Assembly: GCF_012911605.1 (NCBI RefSeq) | Contig: NZ_JAAMPT010000209.1 | Location: 248,001 to 312,000, forward strand | Direction of reading: 5' to 3' | Origin: Flavobacterium solisilvae | GTDB taxonomy: Bacteria; Bacteroidota; Bacteroidia; Flavobacteriales; Flavobacteriaceae | DNA length: 64,000 bases | The notes under the pieces: generated by a model | Told to the model about the DNA's origin: nothing | Seen by the model: only the letters and a program-made list of their open reading frames with translations | The model's database searches: none | Shown: positions 45,601-54,250 of the stretch, one piece after another | Position numbering within the stretch: position 1 is the first letter of the stretch | Layout of the letters: each line of letters starts with the position of its first letter | Program-made: the position numbers and the translations under genes

Positions 45601-45754
45601 CACGTATTATGGAGTAAACTTCCACTTAGTAGGATTACATTCTTATGCAAGTGGCGAAGCAAAATCACTAAGTTGGATTTATTATACTTTAGGAACAATT
45701 TCCTTAGTTGGAATAGTTACTTATCCAAAATTCAGAAAATATTATAAACGATAG
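42626..45754 (+). CDS. ResB-CcsA fused cytochrome c biogenesis protein
   Basis: This 1042-residue membrane protein joins an N-terminal ResB-like half (helices near 7-30, 48-65 and 75-93, a long periplasmic domain, then a helix near 435) to a C-terminal CcsA half. The CcsA half has six to eight helices and the haem-handling WWD motif GRYWGWDPKETWAL at about 942-955. System II uses such a complex to carry haem across the inner membrane and attach it to apocytochrome c CXXCH motifs. A fused form is common in Bacteroidota. A terminator follows at 45771-45801. Confidence 0.93.
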   Translation: MEKKLLAILFSTRLMAFLFISFAVAMIFGTFIESKYNTDTARIWIYNAWWFEAIMLFFVINFFGNIKRYQLYKKEKWVTLLLHLSFIFIIVGAFVTRYISYEGMMPIREGETANQMYSDKNFLTVLVDGDYKGQLKRRTFEKSLLLSPVTNNHFSINEKFADIPFSIEYKNFELDAKETIEPSADGELYLKLVESGDGTRHEHMLKEGEVQNIHNVLFALNKPTQGAINIDTKNNTISTPFDGTFMRMADKLQGKVVKDSVQALMYRSLYNVSGSQFVIPEMAVKGKKVFKSSGDFKAKAHDDALTILVTSGKEQKEVTLVGSKGKTGEPVMVKIGELEFTFFFGSKVYTLPFSLKLNDFIAEKYPGTEKSYSSFESKATVIDSTEKFDARIYMNNILDHKGYRFFQANFDPDEKGTVLSVSHDFWGTMITYVGYTLLYICLMLILFAKNTRFAELKRKLETVKKKKTKLLTILVLFSTLGFAQQKENHSHQAKTNMNYLDSIKKYQVPEIQASRFGRLIIQDDGGRMKPINTFSSELLRKVSHNDTYEGMNSDQVFISMKQFPFAWIEVPLVYVKSSNDSIRKILGVEKGQELIPFKKFFDDEGNYKLSPYLDAAYKTPNPNKFEKDFVETDKKINLLNSALFGSILRIYPTPNDKNNKWVSNLELSHATGTALDTIKTAFPFYLEALAKGIKTKDYALANTMLDGLEKFQMKYGSEVRPTNKKIDAEILYNKLNVFQKLPYWYISIAGLMFVLVILQIFKERKFLTISINVLHVIIGLLFVVHTLGLIARWYISGHAPWSNAYESIIYVAWSTMFFGLAFDRKSKLTVASSAFVTAMILTAAYANWIDPEIANLQPVLNSYWLMIHVAVIVASYGPFALGFILGFVSLLLMFFTNESNKKRMELNIKELTYLNEMALTVGLVMLTIGNFLGGQWANESWGRYWGWDPKETWALISIMVYAFVIHARFVPGMRSKWFFNLMAMFAFVSILFTYYGVNFHLVGLHSYASGEAKSLSWIYYTLGTISLVGIVTYPKFRKYYKR

Positions 45755-45770
45755 TAATTTCATAAAAAAT

Positions 45771-45801
45771 AAAAAGGTTCAACATTGCGTTGAACCTTTT
45801 T
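45771..45801. terminator. Terminator between ccsA and the anti-sigma gene
   Basis: A 13-bp stem (45771-45783 with 45789-45801) and loop ATTGC, T-run on one side and A-run on the other. Confidence 0.9.
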
Positions 45802-45825
45802 TTATTGTACTAAGTTTTTCTAAAA

Positions 45826-46617
45826 TTATACTTTTCCTAATGTATAAAGTTGTTCCATCGTTGGTGTTGCACTTCCGCCAGCTGGTTCAAGCGTTATACC
45901 AAAAGCTTCTGCACCAGATGTTTTATCAACTGCAAATATTTTGGTGTCGTTTGCTTTGAAATCGGCCAATAAACCAATGCTTGTTGGCGTTAAAGTTGGC
46001 TGTAATTTAAGCGACCAAATTTGATAAACTTTTCCTTCTGGTGGTTCAGGCAAACCGCTAGCATCAACATAAACTTCGTCAGTTTTTTTGTTCCAATAAA
46101 TTTTAGCTTTAGCTGTTGGAGCAACCGTTTGTCCGCCAAGCGGAATTACTTTGTTGTTTTCATCTCTTACGATAGCTAAAACATCATTAGTAGTTTTGTT
46201 TTTTAATTCTAAATCAACAACGGTTTCCTGTAATTTATTTTTCTCTTGTTCAATCGTTACAACTTGATTATTGGTTTTTTCCAATTCAAAATACTGATAA
46301 CCAATTCCAATCAATAATGCAATCGATGCAGCCCAACCAATATATTGCATACGGTTATTTCTTGGCTTCATATCAATTACCTTAGCAGTATGTTTAATTT
46401 CCAGTTGTGCTTTGATTTTTTCAAATTGACTGTGCGAAATAAACGGCGAAAAGCTACTCGATAAATTGAGAATTGCTTTTTCAATGGCAATAATTTCTTT
46501 GTTAATTTCAGGATGTTGTTTTGCCATTTGTTGAACTTCTGCAATTTCGGTTTCATTTAATAAACCATATACATAAAGTTCTAAAATTCCTGATTCTATA
46601 AATTCTTTTGCTTCCAT
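45826..46617 (-). CDS. Anti-sigma factor, RskA-type
   Basis: This 263-residue protein has an N-terminal zinc-finger-free anti-sigma domain (about 1-75), one membrane helix (91-108), a coiled coil (110-140) and a periplasmic anti-sigma-K-like domain with GLPEPPEGKVYQIW. It should hold the adjacent ECF sigma factor at the membrane until a signal releases it. It overlaps the sigma gene by 1 nt, so production is coupled. Confidence 0.9.
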   Translation of the reverse strand: MEAKEFIESGILELYVYGLLNETEIAEVQQMAKQHPEINKEIIAIEKAILNLSSSFSPFISHSQFEKIKAQLEIKHTAKVIDMKPRNNRMQYIGWAASIALLIGIGYQYFELEKTNNQVVTIEQEKNKLQETVVDLELKNKTTNDVLAIVRDENNKVIPLGGQTVAPTAKAKIYWNKKTDEVYVDASGLPEPPEGKVYQIWSLKLQPTLTPTSIGLLADFKANDTKIFAVDKTSGAEAFGITLEPAGGSATPTMEQLYTLGKV

Positions 46618-47147
46618 TATACTTGAAGATACGTTCTTAAATCATTAATACAGTTTCGGTTTTGTGTTTTTACTGTTCCCAATGGAATTTCAAGTTCGTC
46701 TGAAGCTTCTTGTTGTGTAAATCCTTTAAAAAATAATAAATCTAACAATTGAATACATTTTGGCTTTAATTTCTTAATAAACTCTTGAATTCCGATAGTA
46801 TCAATTCGGTTGATGGCTTTGTTACTGTCGTCCAATAGATGTACGAAATTATCCGAAGAAAGGTTTTTTTGTTTGTTGTTAAAACCTTTGGAACGCAATT
46901 TATCAATAGCAGTATTTCGGGTAATGTTCAACATCCAAGTGTAAAGTCTTCCTTTGGAATCATTATAGGTTTCGATGTTTTTCCAAATCTTAACAAAACT
47001 TTCTTGAAGTACGTCTTCGGCTTCTTCGCGATCGCTAATTAAATTTGAAATAACGGAAAATAAACTCTTGGAATACATGTCATAGAGCAACGTAAAAGCT
47101 CTGTCGTCTTTCTTCAAGACTAAGGGTAAAAGTTCTTCTTGTGTCAT
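46617..47147 (-). CDS. ECF sigma factor
   Basis: This 176-residue protein has sigma region 2 (DRAFTLLYDMYSKSLF to YTWMLNITRNTAIDKLR) and region 4 (GFTQQEASDELEIPLGTVKT), as in ECF sigma-70 factors. The coupled RskA-like protein downstream is its likely regulator. The target regulon is unknown. A -7 box TAGATTTG lies at 47237-47244 on the minus strand, so it may be made from a housekeeping promoter. Confidence 0.92.
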   Translation of the reverse strand: MTQEELLPLVLKKDDRAFTLLYDMYSKSLFSVISNLISDREEAEDVLQESFVKIWKNIETYNDSKGRLYTWMLNITRNTAIDKLRSKGFNNKQKNLSSDNFVHLLDDSNKAINRIDTIGIQEFIKKLKPKCIQLLDLLFFKGFTQQEASDELEIPLGTVKTQNRNCINDLRTYLQV

Positions 47148-47236
47148 AGCTATAATTTGTGTGATAGGTAAAATTATTAAAACAAATCAGTAAATCAATT
47201 CTTTAAAGCTATTTTTTAATTTTTTTCTAAAAAATC

Positions 47237-47244
47237 CAAATCTA
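47237..47244 (-). promoter_or_regulatory. -7 box for the ECF sigma operon
   Basis: Minus strand TAGATTTG matches TAnnTTTG. It lies 89 nt before the sigma start. Confidence 0.3.
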
Positions 47245-47333
47245 TAATTTCTCCGTATATGAATGTAGTGATTAGGTTTTTTGTTTTTACTGATAACAAA
47301 AACGAAAGGTTAGGATAGTTTTTGTTATGTTTT

Positions 47334-47370
47334 GAAACCCAATGTTTCCCAATTCATTGGGTTTCTCTTT
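47334..47370 (+). terminator. Orphan terminator-like hairpin
   Basis: An 11-bp stem GAAACCCAATG/CATTGGGTTTC with a 10-nt loop and a T-rich tail. No plus-strand gene ends here, so it may end a small RNA or attenuate the peroxidase transcript. Confidence 0.45.
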
Positions 47371-47450
47371 TTACAAAGATTGGCATAACTTTATCATTTG
47401 TATAACATATAGTGTGGTTTCTATTTCTTAATTTTATAAAAAAATATTCT

Positions 47451-48047
47451 ATGAAAAAGCTATCTTCATTTTTATTGATTTCGCTGCTGATGTTGAGTTG
47501 TCAAAATCAGGCACAAAATCAAGAAAATACAGCACAAAAAAAAGATAACAAAACAACTACAATGGAAAAACAAACGATTTATCAGTTTAAAGTAACTGAT
47601 TTGTATGGCAATGAATTTGATTTTGCCTCATTAAAAGGAAAGAAAATATTGATTGTCAACACTGCTTCAGAATGTGGATTAACACCACAATACAAAGATT
47701 TAGAAGCTATTTATGGAAAATACAAAGACAAAAATTTTGTTATCGTAGGTTTTCCAGCTAATAATTTTGGAGCACAAGAACCAGGTTCAAACGAACAAAT
47801 TGCAACATTTTGTCAAAAAAACTATGGTGTAACTTTTCCAATGATGGGAAAAATATCAGTAAAAGGAAATGATAAACACGAGTTGTATAAATTTTTGACA
47901 GAGAAAAGTAAAAACGGTTTACAAGACAGTGAAGTAGAGTGGAACTTCCAAAAATATTTAATCAATGAACAAGGAGAATTGGTTAAAGTCTTATCACCAA
48001 GAGTTTTACCAACCGATAATGAAATTGTAGGTTGGATAAACGGATAA
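47451..48047 (+). CDS. Glutathione peroxidase-family lipoprotein (Cys type)
   Basis: The start is set at MKKLSSFLLISLLML (47451), giving a lipobox with Cys17. The 198-residue protein is a cysteine-type glutathione peroxidase with peroxidatic Cys75 (TASECGLTPQY), a likely resolving Cys121 (TFCQKNYGVTF) and VEWNFQKYLI. Such enzymes usually use thioredoxin rather than glutathione, and bacillithiol-linked reductants are possible here given bshC. The lipoprotein signal puts it in the periplasm or outer membrane. Confidence 0.88.
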   Translation: MKKLSSFLLISLLMLSCQNQAQNQENTAQKKDNKTTTMEKQTIYQFKVTDLYGNEFDFASLKGKKILIVNTASECGLTPQYKDLEAIYGKYKDKNFVIVGFPANNFGAQEPGSNEQIATFCQKNYGVTFPMMGKISVKGNDKHELYKFLTEKSKNGLQDSEVEWNFQKYLINEQGELVKVLSPRVLPTDNEIVGWING

Positions 48048-48070
48048 TTTTTTAAAAATTAAACAATAAT

Positions 48071-48101
48071 AAACTCTCATATTTTTGAGAGTTTTTTTAT
48101 T
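48071..48101 (+). terminator. Terminator of the peroxidase gene
   Basis: AAACTCTCA (48071-48079) pairs with TGAGAGTTT (48086-48094), followed by a T-run. Confidence 0.9.
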
Positions 48102-48122
48102 TTTAGCAAAATAACGAAGGAT

Positions 48123-48821
48123 ATGAAAAAGAAATTAGTCGTTTTAACTGGTGCCGGAATTTCTGCTGAAAGTGGCATAAAAACCTTTCGCGATGCTGAT
48201 GGACTTTGGGAAGGATACGATGTAATGGAAGTTGCTTCGCCCGAAGGTTGGCGTAAAAACAAAGAATTAGTACTCGACTTTTACAATCAGCGAAGAAGAC
48301 AATTGCATCAAGTAAAACCAAATCTTGGACATTTCACTTTAGCCGAATTAGAAGCTGATTTTGACGTTCATATTATTACTCAAAACGTAGATAATCTTCA
48401 TGAACAAGCCGGAAGTTCAAATGTTTTGCATCTTCATGGTGAATTATTTAAAGTAAGAAGTACAAAAAATGAAAGCTATGTTTTAGATTGGAAAACCGAT
48501 TTGAATTTAGGCGATGTTGATACAAACGGAAACCAATTGCGACCACATATTGTCTGGTTTGGCGAAGCCGTTCCAGCATTAGACGAAGCCATTGAAATTA
48601 CCCAAACCGCCGATTTTCTCGCGGTTATTGGAACATCTTTGCAAGTTTATCCTGCCGCAGGATTATTGCATTATGCCAAGTCAAATGTTCCTGTTTTTTA
48701 CATTGATCCTAAACCAGCAACCATTTATGATTTACAAAATCCATTAGAAATTATTCCGATGAATGCAACTGATGGTGTTCCATTTTTGAGACAGAAATTA
48801 CTAAATGAGTATAAAGCATAG
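48123..48821 (+). CDS. NAD-dependent deacylase (Sir2 family, SIRT5-like, zinc-less)
   Basis: This 232-residue sirtuin has the NAD motif GAGISAESGI (10-19), TQNVDNLHE (86-94) and catalytic His105 (LHGEL). The Tyr54-x-x-Arg57 pair in FYNQRRRQL matches the YNxR motif linked to desuccinylase activity. It has no cysteine at all, so the usual Zn(Cys)4 module is absent, as in some class III sirtuins. It probably removes acyl groups from lysines. It is separated from the peroxidase by a terminator. Confidence 0.9.
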   Translation: MKKKLVVLTGAGISAESGIKTFRDADGLWEGYDVMEVASPEGWRKNKELVLDFYNQRRRQLHQVKPNLGHFTLAELEADFDVHIITQNVDNLHEQAGSSNVLHLHGELFKVRSTKNESYVLDWKTDLNLGDVDTNGNQLRPHIVWFGEAVPALDEAIEITQTADFLAVIGTSLQVYPAAGLLHYAKSNVPVFYIDPKPATIYDLQNPLEIIPMNATDGVPFLRQKLLNEYKA

Positions 48822-48898
48822 AAATTAGAATGTAAATTTTTAGTTTATTTTTATCTATTTTCTATGTTCTATTTTCTATATTCTTAATTACTAATCAC

Positions 48899-48906
48899 TA
48901 TTTTTG
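48899..48906 (+). promoter_or_regulatory. -7 box for purB
   Basis: TATTTTTG matches TAnnTTTG, 24 nt before the ATG. Confidence 0.4.
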
Positions 48907-48930
48907 CACCTTTAAACAACAACACAACAA

Positions 48931-50274
48931 ATGTCACTAACTACTTTAAATGCCATTTCGCCAATTGATGGTCGCTATCGAAAAGCTACCAAACCTTTAG
49001 CCGAATTTTTCTCAGAAGAAGCTTTAATTAAATATAGAGTTTTAATTGAGGTTGAGTATTTTATTTCACTTTGTGAAAATGATTTACCTCAATTACAAAA
49101 TGTGAATTCATCTGTTTTTGAAGCTTTGAGAAATATTTACAAAAATTTCTCAACCGAAGATGCACTTTGGATTAAAGAAACCGAAAAAACAACAAACCAT
49201 GATGTAAAAGCTGTTGAATATTTCATTAAAGAAAAATTTGAAACACTTGGACTTTCGCAATTCAAAGAGTTTATCCATTTTGGATTAACGTCTCAAGATA
49301 TTAACAATACTGCCATTCCGCTTTCGACTAAAGATGCATTTGAAAAAGTGTATTTGCCAGGTTTAATCAGTGTAATTGCTAAATTGAAAGAACTAAGTGT
49401 GGAATGGAAGGACATTCCAATGTTGGCACGAACACATGGTCAACCAGCTTCGCCAACACGTTTAGGTAAAGAGATTTTGGTTTTTGTAGAACGTTTGGAA
49501 GAACAAATGCGTTTGTTATTTAATGTTCCATTTGCAGCAAAATTTGGTGGTGCAACAGGAAATTTCAACGCGCATCATGTGGCGTATCCAAATGTAGATT
49601 GGAAAAAATTTGGAACCGATTTTGTGGAAGGAACTTTAGGATTACAACATTCTTTCCCAACGACACAAATAGAACATTACGATCATTTTGCTGCCTTTTT
49701 TGATGCTTTGAAAAGAATAAATACCATCATCATCGATTTAGATAGAGATATTTGGACGTATGTTTCGATGGATTATTTCAAACAAAAAATCAAAGCTGGA
49801 GAAATTGGTTCATCGGCAATGCCACATAAAGTAAATCCAATTGATTTTGAAAACTCCGAAGGAAATCTTGGAATTGCCAATGCTATTTTCGAACATCTTT
49901 CGGCTAAACTACCCATTTCAAGATTGCAACGCGATTTGACTGATAGTACGGTTTTAAGAAATGTTGGAGTTCCAATTGGTCATACGATTATTGGATTTGA
50001 AGCAACATTGAAAGGTTTGAATAAATTATTGTTGAATGAAGCAAAATTTGCCGAAGATTTAGAAAAAAATTGGGCAGTTGTGGCTGAAGCAATACAAACC
50101 ATTCTTCGTCGCGAAGGTTATCCAAATCCTTATGAAGCATTGAAAGGATTAACCCGAACGAACACAGTAATTAACAAACAATCGATACATGATTTTATTG
50201 ATACTTTGGATGTTTCTGATGTATTAAAAGCAGAATTAAAACAAATTTCACCAAGTAATTATTTGGGAATTTAG
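48931..50274 (+). CDS. purB: Adenylosuccinate lyase
   Basis: This 447-residue lyase has the superfamily signature GSSAMPHKVNPIDFEN, the THGQPASPTRLGKE motif and the TSQDINNTA segment. It acts twice in purine synthesis, on SAICAR and on adenylosuccinate. Single-gene unit with its own promoter and terminator (50300-50340). Confidence 0.96.
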   Translation: MSLTTLNAISPIDGRYRKATKPLAEFFSEEALIKYRVLIEVEYFISLCENDLPQLQNVNSSVFEALRNIYKNFSTEDALWIKETEKTTNHDVKAVEYFIKEKFETLGLSQFKEFIHFGLTSQDINNTAIPLSTKDAFEKVYLPGLISVIAKLKELSVEWKDIPMLARTHGQPASPTRLGKEILVFVERLEEQMRLLFNVPFAAKFGGATGNFNAHHVAYPNVDWKKFGTDFVEGTLGLQHSFPTTQIEHYDHFAAFFDALKRINTIIIDLDRDIWTYVSMDYFKQKIKAGEIGSSAMPHKVNPIDFENSEGNLGIANAIFEHLSAKLPISRLQRDLTDSTVLRNVGVPIGHTIIGFEATLKGLNKLLLNEAKFAEDLEKNWAVVAEAIQTILRREGYPNPYEALKGLTRTNTVINKQSIHDFIDTLDVSDVLKAELKQISPSNYLGI

Positions 50275-50299
50275 CTCTGTAAATTGTTATAATTTTTTT

Positions 50300-50340
50300 A
50301 AATCTGCTTGTTTCATTTTGAAAAAAGCAGATTTTTTGCT
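50300..50340 (+). terminator. purB terminator
   Basis: AAATCTGCTT (50300-50309) pairs with AAGCAGATTT (50325-50334), ending in a T-run. Confidence 0.85.
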
Positions 50341-50368
50341 ATTTTGTAAAAAAATAAATTAAACGCCT

Positions 50369-52603
50369 ATGTTTTTAGCATCTACAGCAACTTCAGTTCA
50401 TTTACCAGATTTAATTAGTGATTTAGGACTAATTCTAGTTACAGCAGCTATTGCTGTTTTACTTTTTAGAGTTTTAAAACAACCTTTGGTTTTGGGTTAT
50501 CTTGTTGCTGGATTTTTAGCAGGAAATCAATTTGACTTTTTTCCAACAATAAGAGACATTCACAGTGTAGAAGTTTGGGCAGAAATAGGAGTGATATTTC
50601 TCTTGTTTAGTTTAGGTTTAGAATTCAGTTTTAAAAAGCTGATGAAAGTTGGTGGAACAGCTTCTATTACTGCTTTTACTCAGATAATTTCAATGGTTAC
50701 GATTGGCTTTTTTGTAGGTCAATTAATGGGTTGGAATAAAATGAATAGCATCTTTTTAGGTGTAATTTTATCCATTTCATCAACAACGATTATTCTAAAA
50801 ACCTTTGATGAACTTGGCGTAAAATCCCAAAAATTTGCCGGAAACGTAATTGGTTCATTGATTGTTCAAGATATTATTGCCATTTTGATGATGGTTTTGC
50901 TTTCTACTATTGCCGTTAGTCAGCAATTTTCAGGAATGGAGTTAGTTTTTTCAGTTTTGAAATTGTTGTTTTTTCTAACAATTTGGTTTGTTGTGGGTAT
51001 CTTTTTTATTCCAACGCTTCTAAAAAAAGCAAAACATTTACTAACCGATGAAATGCTGCTAATCATCTCTTTAGCACTTTGTTTATTGATGGTAATTTTT
51101 GCAGCTGGAGTTGGATTTTCGCCAGCATTAGGTGCATTTATCATGGGTTCAATTATAGCTGAAACTACTCAAGCAGAACACATTGAGCATTTGGTTAAAC
51201 CAGTAAAAGATTTATTTGGAGCAGTTTTCTTTGTGTCGGTTGGAATGTTAATCAATCCTGATACGTTGGTTGAATATGCAATTCCAGTAGCAATCTTAAC
51301 ATTAGTAGTTATTTTTGGTCAATCATTAAGCTCAACAGTAGGTTCGTTATTATCTGGTCAACCGTTGAAACAATCTATTCAAACCGGAATGAGTTTATCA
51401 CAAATAGGTGAATTCTCGTTTATCATTGCCACACTTGGAACAACATTAAAAGTAACGAGTGATTTTTTATATCCAATTGTTGTAGCGGTTTCGGCAGTAA
51501 CAACATTTACAACGCCTTTTATGGTTAAATTTGCGGAACCTTTTTCGGGTTTTGTAGAGAAAAAGTTGCCAAGAAAATGGGTGAAAAGAATTCAATTGTA
51601 TAGTTCAAACACAGAAGAAATTAAATCATTAAGTAATTGGCAAATAGTAATTAGAAGTTATTTAACTCAAGTAATTATTCATTCCATAATTATAGTTGCT
51701 ATCATTTTATTGTCTTTTAATTTTATTTTGCCGTTGGTTCAAGGTTCAAGATTTGGAAATGCGATAACAGCTTTGATTACAATAGTTCTTCTTTCGCCAT
51801 TTTTATGGGCATTATCCTTGCGAAGAGTTGCTGTAAACGAAGTAGCAATCTTGCTTGAAGAGAAAAAACATCAAGGTCCAATAATTATGTTGGTACTTTT
51901 TAGAATTGCACTTGCTTTATTCTATGTAGGTTTTGTTCTGAATACGTTCTTTTCATCAGGTGTTGCTTTAATTGCTTTTCTACTTGCTATCACTGCTTAT
52001 GTTGTTTTTCCAAAAAAACTAAATTCAATTTATTACAAAATAGAAAGTCATTTTATTGATAATTTTAATGATAGAGAGAAAAAGAAAGAAAATAAACGTC
52101 AAAATACTTTGTCGCCTTGGGATGGACACATGACTGATTTTTCTATTGCTAAAGAATCAAACTTGGCAGGAAAAACATTAGAAGAACTCAAAATCAGAGA
52201 ACAGTTTGGAATTAATATTACATCTATTCGTCGTGGTGATGTTTTGATAAATATTCCAGTACGATCTGAGCGATTATTTCCTGGCGATGAAATTAGCGTA
52301 ATTGGAACGGATGATCAAGTAAAACAATTCAAAATATTTTTGGATAAAAATGAAATTGATGTTCCCGAACTAACGGAACAAGCCGACATTATACTTCAAA
52401 AAGTGGAACTGAAGAATAGAATTTGTATTGGTAAAAGTATTCGCGAGTCGCAAATTCGAGAGAAAACCCACGGAATTATCGTTGGCATTGAGCGCAACGG
52501 AAAACGTATTTTAAATCCTGAATCGCATATAGTTTTGGAAGACAGCGATATTCTTTGGATTGCAGGTGAAAAGAAAAAGATTTCAGAATTTTTGAAGGTA
52601 TAA
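50369..52603 (+). CDS. CPA2-type cation:proton antiporter with TrkA-C domains
   Basis: This 744-residue protein has about twelve membrane helices in the N-terminal 400 residues, with the CPA2 family segments VLGYLVAGFLAG and LLFSLGLEFSF, and more helices to about 560. Two TrkA-C-like domains follow (about 590-665 and 670-744, e.g. SERLFPGDEISVIGT). It resembles KefB/YbaL-type K+ or Na+/H+ antiporters. The TrkA-C part usually senses nucleotides or ions. It ends at a shared hairpin before guaB. Confidence 0.9.
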   Translation: MFLASTATSVHLPDLISDLGLILVTAAIAVLLFRVLKQPLVLGYLVAGFLAGNQFDFFPTIRDIHSVEVWAEIGVIFLLFSLGLEFSFKKLMKVGGTASITAFTQIISMVTIGFFVGQLMGWNKMNSIFLGVILSISSTTIILKTFDELGVKSQKFAGNVIGSLIVQDIIAILMMVLLSTIAVSQQFSGMELVFSVLKLLFFLTIWFVVGIFFIPTLLKKAKHLLTDEMLLIISLALCLLMVIFAAGVGFSPALGAFIMGSIIAETTQAEHIEHLVKPVKDLFGAVFFVSVGMLINPDTLVEYAIPVAILTLVVIFGQSLSSTVGSLLSGQPLKQSIQTGMSLSQIGEFSFIIATLGTTLKVTSDFLYPIVVAVSAVTTFTTPFMVKFAEPFSGFVEKKLPRKWVKRIQLYSSNTEEIKSLSNWQIVIRSYLTQVIIHSIIIVAIILLSFNFILPLVQGSRFGNAITALITIVLLSPFLWALSLRRVAVNEVAILLEEKKHQGPIIMLVLFRIALALFYVGFVLNTFFSSGVALIAFLLAITAYVVFPKKLNSIYYKIESHFIDNFNDREKKKENKRQNTLSPWDGHMTDFSIAKESNLAGKTLEELKIREQFGINITSIRRGDVLINIPVRSERLFPGDEISVIGTDDQVKQFKIFLDKNEIDVPELTEQADIILQKVELKNRICIGKSIRESQIREKTHGIIVGIERNGKRILNPESHIVLEDSDILWIAGEKKKISEFLKV

Positions 52604-52649
52604 AAATGAAATGATAAAAATTTAACCATAAAAACACGAATAAAAAAAA

Positions 52650-52690
52650 CACAAAGCTCACGAAGTGATTAAAAACTTGTGAGCTTTGTG
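52650..52690. terminator. Bidirectional hairpin between the antiporter and guaB
   Basis: Arms 52650-52666 and 52675-52690 (CACAAAGCTCAC/GTGAGCTTTGTG, with one bulged G) form a strong stem between convergent genes. It belongs to the ACAAAG-word hairpins common in flavobacterial intergenes. Confidence 0.75.
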
Positions 52691-52720
52691 CATTTTTAGT
52701 GAACTTTGTGGTTCAAAAAT

Positions 52721-54193
52721 TTATCTCGAATAATTCGGTGCTTCTTTAGTAATCGTTACATTATGCGGATGACTTTCTGTAATTCCGCTTGAAGTAATTC
52801 TAACGAAACGTCCATTTTCTTGCAATGTTGGAATATCTTTTGCGCCACAATAACCCATTCCGGCACGAAGTCCGCCAATGAATTGTTGCATACTTTCGTT
52901 TAATTCGCCTTTGTATGGAACACGACCAACGATTCCTTCGGGAACTAATTTTTTAATATCATCTTCAACATCTTGAAAATAACGGTCTTTTGAACCTTCT
53001 TGCATCGCTTCAACCGAACCCATTCCGCGATATGATTTGAATTTTCTTCCTTCAAAAATGATGGTTTCTCCAGGCGATTCTTTTGTTCCAGCTAATAATG
53101 AACCTAGCATAACCGAACTTGCTCCGGCAGCAATTGCTTTTGGAATGTCACCAGTATAACGAATTCCACCATCAGCAATTACAGGAATTCCTGTGCCTTT
53201 CAAAGCCGCTGAAACTTCTAAAACTGCCGAAAATTGAGGAAATCCAACTCCAGCAACAACTCTTGTAGTACAAATAGAACCTGGACCAATTCCAACTTTT
53301 ACGCCATCGGCACCATTTTCTACCAAATACAAAGCTGCTTCGGGAGTTGCAATGTTTCCAACGACAATATCAATTTGTGGAAATTTATTTTTCACTTCTT
53401 TTAAAACCGAAACAACACCTTTCGTGTGTCCGTGAGCAGTATCGATAATAATGGCATCAACTCCAGCATTTACTAAAGCTTCCGCTCTTTGTAGCGAATC
53501 GCCTGTTACGCCAATGGCTGCCGCAACACGTAAACGACCAAAAGAATCTTTATTGGCAATTGGTTTTTGAGTATGTTTTGTAATATCTCTGAAAGTGATT
53601 AGTCCAACCAATTTATTTTCAGAATTAATAACAGGAAGTTTTTCGATTTTATGTCCTTGTAAAACAACTTCGGCTTGTTCCAACGATGTTCCTTCGGCAA
53701 CTGTAACCAAATTTTGGCTTGTCATTACTTCAACGATTGGTCTTGAATTATTTTTCTCAAAACGTAAATCACGATTAGTAACGATTCCTTTTAAAGTTTT
53801 GTTTTCGTCAACAATTGGAATTCCACCGATACCAAACTCTTTCATAGCATTTTTTGCATCAGCAACCAAAGCTGTTAGTGGTAAAGTTACTGGATCGATA
53901 ATCATTCCGCTTTCGGCGCGTTTTACTTTACGAACTTTAGCAGCTTGTTGTTCAATGGTCATGTTTTTGTGTAAAACACCAATTCCGCCTTCTTGCGCCA
54001 TCGCAATTGCCATAGAACTTTCGGTAACGGTATCCATTGCTGCTGAAACAATAGGAACGTTTAAGGTAATGTTTTTTGAAAATTTAGATTGAATGGAAAC
54101 TTCTCTTGGTAAAACGTCTGAAAAATTAGGAACCAAAAGAACATCATCATAGGTTAAACCTTCACTGATGATTTTTGAGTTGTGTGTATGCAT
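52721..54193 (-). CDS. guaB: Inosine-5'-monophosphate dehydrogenase
   Basis: This 490-residue enzyme makes XMP from IMP, the committed step to guanine nucleotides. The catalytic Cys308 is in [11 protein letters not shown]. Two CBS domains (about 95-210) sit between catalytic segments. The N-terminal [12 protein letters not shown] and the flap RYFQDVED are canonical. Single gene, with a -7 box TATATTTG at 54223-54230. Confidence 0.97.
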   Translation of the reverse strand: MHTHNSKIISEGLTYDDVLLVPNFSDVLPREVSIQSKFSKNITLNVPIVSAAMDTVTESSMAIAMAQEGGIGVLHKNMTIEQQAAKVRKVKRAESGMIIDPVTLPLTALVADAKNAMKEFGIGGIPIVDENKTLKGIVTNRDLRFEKNNSRPIVEVMTSQNLVTVAEGTSLEQAEVVLQGHKIEKLPVINSENKLVGLITFRDITKHTQKPIANKDSFGRLRVAAAIGVTGDSLQRAEALVNAGVDAIIIDTAHGHTKGVVSVLKEVKNKFPQIDIVVGNIATPEAALYLVENGADGVKVGIGPGSICTTRVVAGVGFPQFSAVLEVSAALKGTGIPVIADGGIRYTGDIPKAIAAGASSVMLGSLLAGTKESPGETIIFEGRKFKSYRGMGSVEAMQEGSKDRYFQDVEDDIKKLVPEGIVGRVPYKGELNESMQQFIGGLRAGMGYCGAKDIPTLQENGRFVRITSSGITESHPHNVTITKEAPNYSR

Positions 54194-54222
54194 TGCAATT
54201 TGTAGTTGTAGTTAAATTGCGT

Positions 54223-54230
54223 GCAAATAT
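54223..54230 (-). promoter_or_regulatory. guaB -7 box
   Basis: Minus strand TATATTTG, a perfect TAnnTTTG, 29 nt before the start codon. Confidence 0.4.
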
Positions 54231-54250
54231 AATGAAAATACCTGAATTAT

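Larger units (their letters stand above)
47148..47450. other. Intergenic region with two hairpins
   Basis: No coding frame of note. Two strong inverted repeats lie between the sigma and peroxidase genes: ATAACAAAAAC/GTTTTTGTTAT (47293-47303 with 47318-47328) and GAAACCCAATG/CATTGGGTTTC (47334-47344 with 47355-47365, followed by TCTCTTTTT). The second looks like a plus-strand terminator, although no gene precedes it. Confidence 0.5.

Noticed and set aside
47259..47318. 19-codon frame before the orphan hairpin, possible leader peptide
   Set aside because: Its residues show no biased run of one amino acid and no regulated gene follows within a leader-like distance.
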